Shown here: piece by piece, positions 45,837 to 58,500 of the stretch
Layout of the letters: each line of letters starts with the position of its first letter
Numbering within the stretch: the first letter of the stretch is position 1
Assembly (NCBI GenBank): GCA_027922465.2
Contig: BQMF02000625.1
Span: 141,499-205,498 of the forward strand
Source: Turritopsis dohrnii
Taxonomy: Eukaryota; Cnidaria; Hydrozoa; Anthoathecata; Oceaniidae
Length of the DNA stretch: 64,000 nt
Reading direction: 5' to 3'
Program-made: the position numbers and the translations under genes
Notes under the pieces: model-generated
The model's input: only the letters and a program-made list of their open reading frames with translations
What the model was told of the DNA's origin: nothing
The model's database searches: none

Positions 45837-46547
45837 CTAAAGGAAGGTCTTTATTCATAATCCCCAAGTGTCAGGGGCTGGTTGATGAGGGCGGTTAACC
45901 TGCAGTTGAAGTCTACTTTTAAACGCAACCATGCTGATGTATATCATTGGTTAATATAAAAGTTTTCATAATGTGATGCAGGTTGAAAATGGTTTTCCTC
46001 TCCCGTTGAGCGACTTGTTTATTCAACCCGGTATTTCTGTCACTCAAACAACCTCTATTTTCTCTTTGTAATACACTGTTATTTAATGGCTTTTTTCATT
46101 GCATATTTTTTCGAAATTTACCACAGTGAGTTGTAAGGAGATTGTATACAAGCCCGTCACTTTATTTTATATAATCTAAGTCGTTCCGATTTTAAATACT
46201 TTCAGTTTTGCACGGACTGGTTCAAATTTGCTTCCAGTTTTGCACGAATTGTAAAAAATTTACTTCCAGGCGGTAAATTAATTTTCCATCAAATAATGAA
46301 AGATTAAAATGCAATTTCTAAACTACACATCGTTGGTTTCTTAAAGTATTATAAGAGAAATCCGTAAATATTTAAAGGTTTTAACGATTATAATAGGGTT
46401 TTTTACAATTCGAAACTTAAAACGAAAACAATTTTGTCTTCCGGGGAAAAATGTATGCTATATATAGGAAGGGGAAATTTGTTTAACATCAGTTGTTTCA
46501 TTCGTCGTGTAATTGCTGCAGATCATTAGCTAAGCAGAACTAGAGCC

Positions 46548-49500
46548 ATGAAGTTGTTGGTGTTTCTTTGCATCATATATGCTGTTTATGCAGGTATGTA
46601 TTATTGTGATGGAGGGCTTGATGATTAAAGTATTCTAGTATGGTATTTTTTTTCAAAGCCAGTCTTTTATTATGAATTGGTTTCAAATTTTCAGTTATAC
46701 ATTGTTTAGATGTGCAAAACTCCGAAGTTGATGAGCAGTTGTTGAATGAACTTCAGAATCAACTTGGTAACGAATCAATTATTAAAGTCTAGTTCATGAA
46801 GCTTTAGGATTCAAACCTTAATCGTAATGCAAAAATTTTCCATTCCAAAGGCCGTGTTCTCATATCAAAATCTGTTTGATGTCTTTAGATGTGAAAGAAC
46901 CTCATGAAAGTGGTTTAGAGAATTATCGTGAGTTCATTTGTGTACTTTAAATACCAACAACAATAACTCAATATAAATATGATTATTAGTATGAATTCGT
47001 TTTTTTAGTTTCCGATGAATTAGAGTTAGACGATGATGACTATGACTATTTGGATAACATCAGTATGTTTCAGTTTCTTGAATTGTCATAAGTGTGTTAA
47101 GGTTCAACCTTGCGATATTTCTAGTTAGTATCAGATATAACAATTGAGCTCTTTGTATGTATTTTTGTTCCGTTTTAAGCAATCCAGAATCAGTTTAATC
47201 TTTATTTGTGAAAAACAACTTCCCTTCAAAATTGTTTTACCAGATATCTAAACCTGCTCTCTTAAAAATAATCATCCGCTTGCAAATAATTTTTATCTAG
47301 TTCAATTAAATATAAATGGTAAGAATAATGAGAAAAGGATCTGTTGCTCAACTAGGCAAGACATATGTTACCATAAATGTGGTGCATGATAGCTAATCTT
47401 GAAATAGCTATACAGAGGATTGATGCAAAACACAAAAATATCAAATTTCGTAATGTAATTACATGTAAAGATTACGATGTCCACATTAAGCTCATTTAAC
47501 GTCACTTAATTACGGATGCATTTCCAAAGCACTTGACATAAAAAGTATTGAATGATTGAATCGCTAATTAATAATGTCGTTCTGTTTTCGGTTACGATTT
47601 AACATTCATTATTGATTTATTTGAAAAGTTGAAGTGAACCTGAGTAGTAGGCGAGAGTAATTTCACCCACACCCTCGATGTTCATAATTTTATCAAGAAT
47701 TTACTATATTTTTAACGGTGAAAATAAGGGGGGATTTCCCCATGACATTATTAACGTGAAACGCGTTAATAAGTGTTATCGTGAATGAATTTCGATTAGT
47801 ATAGAGGTTTGGTGTGTACCCCATCATCGGCTACGATTCGTTTGTCATAATAAGCGCTTAGACCTAGTTTCTTTTGTGTGTACGTGACGATCTTATGATT
47901 ACTTACCCTAAACCCTGTATTTTGTGCCATGTCCTTACTACCATCCAAAGCTTCTTTGTATCGCTGCCAACTCATTTCATTTATCACTTTTTCAAATTGA
48001 GGAACACATAACCACACATCCTAGTAACCATTTTCGGTTATGGATTTTTTCAGGTTTTGGAGTTCTATCATCAAACTTTTTTGAAATTGATTTTGGGTTT
48101 CAGTCTCCATCTTTCTATCTGTAGAACTGAGTCCTTCTAAAGCTTTGTAATATGTTCCCTGCAAAACCTGGAATTCTTTGTAATTGATCCTTCCATCCGT
48201 CAGCGCCTGACTTATGTTAGTTTCGAACACAGCGATTGAGGATGTAACAATATCATATAATTTTATCACTTTTTCTACTTTCTTTTGATATCTTTTGATG
48301 ACAGCTGTGGTAAGTCCGGTACAGATAGAGCCGGCTAGGGCTACACCACCTAATCCTGCAGAAATAGGCATTCCGATAATAGTAGCCCCTGTTGCAATTG
48401 AACCGATGCCAGAGCCAATGGTTATAGCGCTTGAGCTAGCATTTAGTAGCATCGATCGTTCTATCGCCTTGTTGTATCTCTTGAGCTTGATGCTAAACTT
48501 GTTCTTCAGTTTTATCAACTCTTCAAACTCAGAATTTATTACGCTTGCGTTAAACTTTTCCTGCTCATTCAAATCCTCAGGAGCAGTGGGTAGTTTTGGA
48601 TAAATTTTAAAACTCATATTTAGAGGGATGTTATAACATAATTAATAATAAATTATCCTCTAAATAAATAAAATGGCGGACATTGACATTGACCCCTTTG
48701 GAGAACATGGGATGACGACAGATGAAACAACCGATGAGACGTTTCCTCTCATACCGACCGGTGACCGTACGGGTGCACAGATACATACATCAAGTGAGCG
48801 AGAAACATCATTTGGAGGTCACAGTCTGAATACTAGAGTTTTGAAAGAACTAGTTGAAGGGCTGTATGATAGATTATCCGGAAATTTCCAGCCAAAACCT
48901 GAGGTGTTATATACCGATCAATTTGAAATTAGAGATGGTGAATTATACTACAAAGACAGTAGCAAACCATTGACAAACAATGGAATACTAAAGGATACCG
49001 GTACTATAGCTGACATATTGGGTAAGAAAAGACTGCGTAGTTTAGGGTTTGATATACCCTATTGGCAAAATAACAGCACGACAAGCAGTTATGTTAAACA
49101 AAATACAGGAAGAACTCCCTTCATCATCTAAAATCACAAAATCGAGTGATGTAGAGCTTGAGGAAATTACGGAAGATTTAATTTCAACGCTTAGACAACA
49201 GTCGGTCGATCATGAAACAACTCAGACCGGCGATCTATTTGAATATCCTTTGCGTGAGCTGTTAGGATTGGATAAAGCGCTGAGAAACATACGAGGAGGT
49301 CTTCAGGAAGAGGCTGCAAAAAAGGTTCGAATAGAACAGCATATCGATAAGGAGAAAAACAAGTTGGAAGAAATGGAAAATGATGCAACATACACAGATG
49401 AACAACGAAAAGAGGTTGAAGAGAGAATGGAGGGATTACGTGAAGAGTTGAAAGCTAGGAAAGAGAATATTAATATTCTCAAAGGCAAACTAAACAGTCA

Positions 49501-52500
49501 AGTTACGAGCATGAAAGAAACCATTGCTAAAGTCCTCGACAAAGATACCACATTAGGTGAAAGGATACGAACACTATTCCGTGAACAAGGTATAACAATC
49601 GTTAGCATTCTGACAGCGTTTGGTATGGCTATCGGTGTTCTTGTTGAAGCTTTGTTACCAGGAGGGTCAGCAGCTGGAAGCTCTTCACAAAATCCTGACA
49701 AAGGTGGTGATAAAAAGGACGGTGCAAAGGAATGGATAAAAAATAAACTCAAAGCGTTAGCATCACTTCTAGGTAGATTAGCATCTAAAGCGGCAGAGGC
49801 TTTACCAGGAATAATTGGGTCTATCGTATCATGGATATTGAACAGAGCAAAAGGAAGTTGTAGGTTGGTTAAGTCAAAATTTATGGGCTCTGATTGTAGG
49901 GTTGATCTATACATACCTTGTGACTAGACGATAACCACCTGAATGTGTATATGTTACATGTATCGTGTAACATAATTTTTGTTGATGGTCTTCATCTTTC
50001 AAAATACCACACCATTCCACCAATACCGAGCATACTCAGAGCTATAAAAGTCAATTCTCTTTCATGTTGATCATGACTCGGTGTATAAAAGTCGCTCAAT
50101 ACAGGCTCTCGTGGTAGCGGTTCAAGATGATTACTAAACACCCTATTGTACTCTCTCATTGCATCATTTAGCTCTACGAATTTTGAATCAGCCTTCTTTT
50201 CGAGCATGAGCTGCTTATTGATGAAATCGATCCTTTCCTGTCGTTTTTGCTGCCATTCAATCTGTGCTTTTTGTAATTTTTCTATGGCCAAATCATGACG
50301 TTTTCTTTCCTTATCGATTCTGTCTTTGGATAAACTTGAAAACAAATAGCTTGATCCTGTAAAAGCCAAAGCGTTAGCCAAAGCTCCACCTAACATCATT
50401 GCGATAGAAGCCATATTTAGATATTGATATTTTCAGGCAAAATCTTTTGTTTAATTAAGTAGTCCTTTGTCACTTCACTAGCGGCGATAATGGCAACTAG
50501 TTTTCCCGTATCTTCTAAGTCGAACTTTTGAATAGAGGGAGGTGTCATTTTTAACACCTTTTTTCCTAGCATAGAGTAGCCAATAGCGAAAACGCAGACG
50601 ACTGATGCGTGATATAAATCGTTGACGATACTTTTCTTGTCCATATTTGTTACATATATTGTGAGATTATATATAGCGTTATTTTTCTTTTTATTCCATT
50701 TCATGTTTATTGATTTTTACCGGTATTTTAGATTTTTGGGGAAGGTGGGTGGATGGTGACCCACGGGGTAATATTTGCTCTCTCTTTTTATACACAAAAT
50801 AAGTAAATCCACCAACTAAACCGAGAGCTATTATTCCAACTACACCATAGGTGTAGTTCATAGGTTGTTCATTTGGTTTGGTGAGAGAGTCATCGGACTT
50901 CTTCACTTCTTTTTGAGGTGACACGTGTTTCAATGCTTCTCGTTTTTTACGGTTGTATTCCGCCAACCTCTTACGCGCTTCAACCTTTTTCGGGTTCTTC
51001 GTTGTCACTTGAATGGGAGTCTGTTCTTCTGACATTTTTATTATCTGCTGTATTTATATTATCATCGGATTTATTTAAATTTCTTTCATTGATATAATGC
51101 CTCCCGGTAATAAGTCCAACACTGAGTGGTGCTAATAATGAGCCAAATTTATAATATAAGTCACATGTAAATCTTTGAAGGGCAGAGTTTAAGAAGGGGT
51201 CAGTTTCCAGGTCATTGCTCAGCGCTTCTTGATTGTTTATTCCTAACGTTGCACAAGCCCCCATCGAATAAATGCGTATCAGTGATTTCCCCAAGGATTT
51301 TACCATTTGACCTGATAGTTTAGCTTCATAGATACTAAAAAGTTTTTCTACCTCTTCATCTTTGAGTTTGTTAATTTGCTCTTCCGTGTACATTTTCCCT
51401 AAGTATAGCTTGCTATTTCCAGTTAAGACACACTCGAGCAATTTTTGTCTTTTACCATCTGAAGGTGGAAATTCACCCGCAACATCATAACTCTGGTTGA
51501 TTAAATTACCGATCGTTGTTTCCGCCATTTTTATTAGAGAGAGGTATTTTTTAAGACAAAATAATGATAAGAGGATGATGATGTTTAATAATATAAAGTT
51601 GATATATTCTAACATTGTTAAATAAATAAATAAACATTGTTTAAGTAAACAATTATGTCTGATGATGAATCCTCAGATGATGATATTATATTTTCCCATC
51701 AACATACAAAAAGGGTTACTTTTAATGATATAGTAATGGTCCATTATATCTCTGCTTGTGAATCTCGTAGAGGTAACTGGATAGAGGCTGCTGTTGATAG
51801 AGTACGCTTTGAATCGAGGATTAAACATATTGGTAAAATTATAGAACCTGTATTGAGACGTAAATTATTCTCTTACAGTAGTCTTACAGTAGTCTTACAG
51901 TAGTCTTATAGGAGTCTTACAGTAGTCTTACAGTAGTCTTATAGGAGTCTTATAGTAGTCTTATAGTAGTCTTATAGGAGTCTTATAGTAGTCTTATAGT
52001 AGTCTTATAGTAGTCTTACAGTAGTCTTATAGGAGTCTTACAGTAGTCTTATAGGAGTCTTACAGGAGTCTTATAGTTTTTGTTACAAGAGTCTTGTAAC
52101 AAATATGTCAACCTGTTTAACAAATCACGTGCGTTCTTGGATGTTCCATTCTCATGACTAGGCACGCGTGTTTCCCTCCTTTCAGTTTTTCCTTGACATT
52201 TTTCAATTCTTCTTGCGATTCAATGACATCGTTCTCTTCATGAATGGTGGCTAGATCGTTTCTATCTTTTGGATACCACACATATAACATTTTAGCTTGC
52301 CGTCGTAAATTTTTAGGTATAGCCGTGTATGACTGTGTAAGTAACCATAGCGAATGATTTCGATGTCTACCACTAATTGCCAACTCGAGCAAAGGCTGTC
52401 TCTTTTTGTCCAATTTTTCATCAGCTATTATATCATCAATCAGAAATAAGGTTTTATATCCAGCACAGAAAAAGTCCATTTTCTTAATATATTCATACAA

Positions 52501-55500
52501 AGATCCTTCTGGCTCAATTAAAATCACATAGCTGTCATTCCAGAACCACTTCCGATCTCTGTAAGTCTGATTCCACCTCAAGGTGGGACATATAATCACG
52601 ATGAAATCAAAGTGATCAAAGTATTCATTTTCTAATAATTTTACAACACGATCCGTTTTACCGCACGATGTTGGTCCAACGAATAATGCTGTGTGAGGCT
52701 CTTTCATGTAAAGTGTATCCATTTTTACTAATATAATGTAGACATAAATTGACCGTTTTGTATGTTTAGTTGAGCGTCCATTATTAGATATATATATGCG
52801 TTTAAGTTTCCTGCAGTTTCAGCGGTCTTTTCAATCTGTAAAGTGATGCCTTCACTCGCATTTTCAATCCTTCCACCGGTCCCATGCAAGGCATTCTCAT
52901 CAATTGTTCTGAAATCTAACCATAGAGCATACTTGTTTGTCAAGTAATCAGCGACTTTTACATCATGTAATCCCAAGCGCTTTCGGTTTTCGCCGACGCT
53001 ATTATCTTTTGGTTTTCCTTCAGCAAAATACTTGCAAATCTCATTGTATTGTTCAAACGGCTGCATCCCTTGAGCAAAAAGTTGGTTAGGCTTACCCTCA
53101 ACGATGACAGATACCTTTTTGATCTTTGGATTGTAGAATTTACAGGTTTCTCGTTTGTAGGATTTTTCTTCTTCAAATAGAACTAAAATACCCTTCAAAG
53201 ATTTGGCAGGTGTGTTGAATGACCAATTCCACGTTGTGTCTGACTTGTTTACTCTAATTTGTCTGTGCCGCAAAACCCTATCATAGAGCAAAGCCATGTT
53301 TTGATATTCAGAAGCGATTTGTCTAGCCAACGTGGGTTGTGTCACAAGCTCATATTCAAGTGAGATGTTGGATATTTTGTATTTACCGTCTGGGTTTTTT
53401 CTTTGACCTGCGGCAGAAGTTGGAGGGTCAGAATAAATAACTCGGTTATAGTCGTTAAATGTGATCTCGTAGCAAAGCCTATTCCCTAAACCCGCTTGAT
53501 AATATGGGATAGTACTATCTAGCATTTCAAAGTCGAGTGGAATGACAAACTTGTTTTTATAGGTGTCAGCAATGGCTTTGTCTTTGTCTTTTGCATCAGA
53601 GGTGTCTTTATCTGAAGCACCAATCCTTAATTTCATACAATTCTCTGTACACCCATCATCGATGATGATACCCTGTCTTATCGCGTTTGTCTTTTCAAAC
53701 TTGGTTAACCATAAATCTCTGTAACACCCAAAAAGATCAAAGTCATCGATGCTCAATATCTCGTTACCTTCGAACTTGACAGCCAACTTTTTAACAATAG
53801 CTCTCCCAATGTTACTGACCAATGTTCTTTTCGTGTCAGCTGTCGACTCGAGTTCAATATCAAAACTTAGATTAGTTGTTCCTGGAATAATAACATCATC
53901 ACTTCCTAAATTTGAAAACCTAACCAATAATAGCTGATTTTGATCGATCTCACTCGGATTGTGTGTGACAATTACTTTTTGACGAGAACCTTTTACACCG
54001 CGGGCAGTTCTAAGTGAACGTTCTGGATTTAACCTCTTTCCATACTCCATTATTAATTATGATATATAATTAATTATTACTTTTTATCTCGGTTTAGCGG
54101 ATGTGCAAAACAACGGTTCTTCCTAGGTCTTCTTTTAGCATATTGCCATGCTGATCTGTGAGTTTCAACGTGAGAGACTGAAATACACCATTTTTTAATT
54201 TTTTGTACTGAGGGTTTTTAGGCTCAACATGTGTGAAGTCACTATATTCAGCCATGTGATAGGTTAGTAAAATATCACTTAGCTTTCCATTCTCAAGATT
54301 TTGAGTGTTGTCGAGTTCAGATAGATGCAAATTAATTTTGGTTACGTTAGCGAGCTTATTTGTTTTGATTATTTGAGGGTATTTGCCTAATGGGGTAAGT
54401 TCTACATCACCTTCTAAAAAGGCACCTGCTAAAAAGGCATTCAATTCCCTGCTCGTGAATGTTCCTTGAGGTACCAACTTTTCAGCTTTCCCATCAGCAG
54501 ACAGTTTCAGTTTTAGGTCTGTGGTTATTTCATACGTAACATTGTCTGCAAACATATCAACCAATGCAATTTCTTTTGAGACATCCAAGTTTTGAATGGG
54601 GTAAGATAGATATATGGTCTTTTCTCCTTTTGCGATATTTACCGTGATATACATTTCTTGTATTAGAGAATAGAGGATTATATTTTTAAATAATAATGGA
54701 GAATATTTTTAAATATGTTCCCAATGCGCTTTATAAACCAAATGGAGGACAATACCTTCAGATATTGAATTCTAAAGATTTATATAAACAAACAATTATT
54801 GTCTCTGAAAATGGTTCTTTTCCTGCGAGCTTTCCCAATATTTTTACTAATTACGAAATGGATGAAAATGAACAACGCATGAAAATTTGGCAGGAACAAC
54901 CATTTAAATTATGGCAAACCCAACTCAATTTTGTCACTTGGTGTGCTTCAAGTGCTTGTGGGGTCAGTTCTGAACACCTGAAAGAAGGTCGCTCTACTCC
55001 TATGATTAGATCAGTATATCGTTTTCACGTCTATTATCACATTAGACGAATCATTAAGCGCTTGCAGACACCTCTACCTTTTGAAGATAGTTTCAACCAA
55101 TACGATAATCCTTATAACAAAGAAGAGTTTTTAAAAATCTGTAGTGAATATGGTGTCGATTCTGATCCTAAGAAATACAAAGGGCAATATTTTTACAGCT
55201 CGTATCAAAAAAGACGTAGAGACTATCCAACGCCAGGTGTGAGTTATTTCACAGACGACTCCATGACAAGATGGATTATAGAAAAATCTAAAGGCTTTAC
55301 AAAAACAGGTCTTGTAAAAATTTCAGAGAGTGTTAGAGCATATGCTTATCTTGTTCTTAGTTCCCAAGCCTCAGCTCGTTCTTCTATTTTAGGTAATAAT
55401 TCAAGCTCTTTGACAGCTCAAAGAGTTTTTATGAACAACTTTGAAGACATTGTTAATCGCAGAGTTGATATTCAAGATGACATTAAACGTTATCAGGATA

Positions 55501-58500
55501 CTTTAAATTATGCTTCAAGCAAAGTTGATTATTCAGTTGGACAAGGTATTTACATGTTACCTAGTGACATGAATCTAAACATCAAGTCGGGGGTGTCTGG
55601 TTACAATAACAAAATTCTCATATCTAATGAGAACTTAAGTCTTGGAAGAAATAAAATGATTAATGTTATGCAAGAGCATCATATTTCAAACAAGGTGACT
55701 AGCTCTCCAACAAAAAATAAAAGTTCACAAAAAGAAGTTCATCCAAGAGTGAATCAAACAGATTCACTCCCATCTCACGAAGAAGAGAAAATTGCTTTGG
55801 TTTTAGCGATTACCACGATGTTTAGTATATGGTATATATTTAGATAACCTTGTTTGAAAGAAAAAAGGAATGACGTCAATCAGATGTCAATCATACTTAA
55901 ATAACAAAAAGAAACAATGCATTCCTAGCATACCAAATATCCTTAGCAACGAACACTTTCGATTTAAACTTTTATTAAGTAAACAACTTTCTGGTATGTA
56001 AAATTCTATTGTTATAAGCGTTTGATTGACAGATGGTTTAATTATATAATAAAAACTGCTTACGTGTTGTTATTTGAGAATTTTGTTTGCAATAAAAACT
56101 TACCACGTACACACAAAAGAAAACTGATATAAAACATATGATCACAAGTATATATATATAGACAATGGAATTCCCAACAGTTGAAACATTCGAACAAATA
56201 ATCGAACAATCTACAACGATCATAAAGTGGAGGGATCTACCTCAAAACGTGATTTATCATGTTAAATTTGTTTCTACAAAGGCTATGTATGCAGAGGTGC
56301 AAGATGGAACGGGAAATTTATATAAGGTGTGGTTGCCTGAAAGACTTTCCATTGATATAAATGATTATGGTTGGGGTAGTAGAGAAGCCTTTGTCAGACC
56401 TAAAGGTCTCAAACAATCTCAAAAGAATCCAGAAAGACAATTCTTTGATTATGACATTATATGGCGCTAGATAAAATCTCGTCGACTCATCTTTACTTGT
56501 TTCTAGTAAAGATACTTTTGTACGATTCACCAACCTTGCACATAATCAGGAGGTAGCTCCGTATCTTCAGGTATCAACATCAACTCTTCTTTCACAAAAG
56601 ATCGTTCAGGTCCATCTTGAAGGTAATACATTACACGGTTACCTGGTTGATCTATCACCTCACTCAATCTATAAGTCTTCTTTGACCATATCCTATCTGT
56701 TGCTCTTTTTCGATGGTCGTCGTGCTCTTCACCCGGTTGCAATAGATATCTATACAAACCATCTTGAGGTAATTTTTCTTCGGGTGGATAGCTCTCTCGT
56801 TTAGCGAGAGTTACCTCTTTCAATTTGATGGCATCTTTCGGTTTCATACCGATCATCCGAGTCTTCGTGTCGTTTAATCTATCCATAAGTTTATACAAAT
56901 ATTTGACCCACGTAGATGATACCTTTTCCGAATCGTTCAGTTCTTGAGCATCTTGTATTTTGAATAAATTTTCGGCAAGTATCTTGTTCAACGCCTCAAC
57001 AAAAGCTGTATGGGTATGCTTATATTTAGTAGTTACTCTTTTAATTTCGACGTTATTCTTCTCCAACAGCTTTGTCACATCGGCTTTGAATTCTGAACCG
57101 TTATCACATTGAAATACTTTTGGGTAGTTTAAGGGTCCAACTCTATAGATATCTCTTATCATATCGGCAACTTCTTTGGCTTTCTTAGTCTTCAAAGGTC
57201 GGGCTACTTTGTAACGTGAAGCAACATCGATACCGGATAAGATGTACTTGTATTTATTACCATACAGCATATCACTAGGCATGTACAATATATCAAATTG
57301 ATGAATCTCATTCGGTTTAGTCACCTCATAATGTGAACGTTCAACATGTTTCGGTGCGGGTAAATGTACTTGCCACAAAGCTTGTTTTGATAGCCACTTC
57401 TTAATTTCCTTCGGTTTGAAGCCGAATCCTTTTAGATTGCGAGCAGCCTTTTGTCCTTTCCACAAGTTTTGAGGTTGATAATAAATCTCTTGAAGTTTTG
57501 TGTCTGACATTTTATTTATAAACAACGTTTATTTTAGCTCATTTTTTTTTTTTTTTTTTTTTTTTAACAAAAATGACACGAGAAAAGTGACTTAAACGTT
57601 GTTTATTATCTTTATATAAAGCATAAACATAAACATGACCGACAAAACAGAATCAGATTACAAGTCAATGACTCGTGACGCTTTACGAAAATTATGTGCG
57701 TCACGAAAAATAAAATATGCTAACCTAATGAACAAAGCTAAATTACTCGAGGTGCTTGAGAAAAATGATGAGGATCCATCTTATATTCTCGATCCTGATA
57801 CGAAACAAACGGTTAATAAATACTGTTTAAACTGGATAAAAAATAACAGAGAAAAATATCTCAGCTCTCAAAAACGTTATAACGCTAAGAGAGAGAAGAG
57901 AGTTTACAAAAAATAAATAAATTGACCTCGCTTTTGTTACTTAATCAACGAGTAACAAAAATAGAACACAAAGGTTACGAATCTTTTGGATGAAAAATTG
58001 GAAAATGATAATTGAAAATTTTAAAAAGTGATTTAAAAAGATATAATCGTGATATATATATTACAACATGACTACTAGAAAAACTGTTGTTGAATTAAAA
58101 GCTCTCGCTAGAGAACGCGGTTTACATGGCTACTCAAAACTCAGAAAAGCTGAGTTGATCGAATTATTAGCAAACCCACCTATCCGACCTGTTCCATTTA
58201 TTCCTACCCAACAAGATATGGATTTGTTTGAGCAGCGAGAAATGTCGAAAAATAGACCTGTTGTGAAAAGTAAGTTGGATGAATGGAGAGATTGGTTGGT
58301 AAATCATGTACCTAAACCTATTAAGGAGAAAACTAGTAAAGCTTTCAAAACTTTGAAAGATAAGGTTCTCAATCTGTATAAAAAGGTTAGAAAAGAGAGA
58401 GATGAGGATGATGATGTTGTTCGAGAATTAGATCAACGACCACAAATCAACTTGATTGAAACCCATCCAAGAATGAACAGGTATGAGGTTACCGGTAATT

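Noticed and set aside
47796..48017. Separate gene beside the left Polinton end
   Set aside because: It is the polymerase C-terminus duplicated by the terminal inverted repeat.
48295..49914. Antisense open frames opposite Polinton genes
   Set aside because: They are shadows of the real frames, low in conserved motifs and lacking their own start signals.
51870..52076. CRISPR-like array
   Set aside because: The units are 11 bp with no spacers and the context is eukaryotic; it is a minisatellite.
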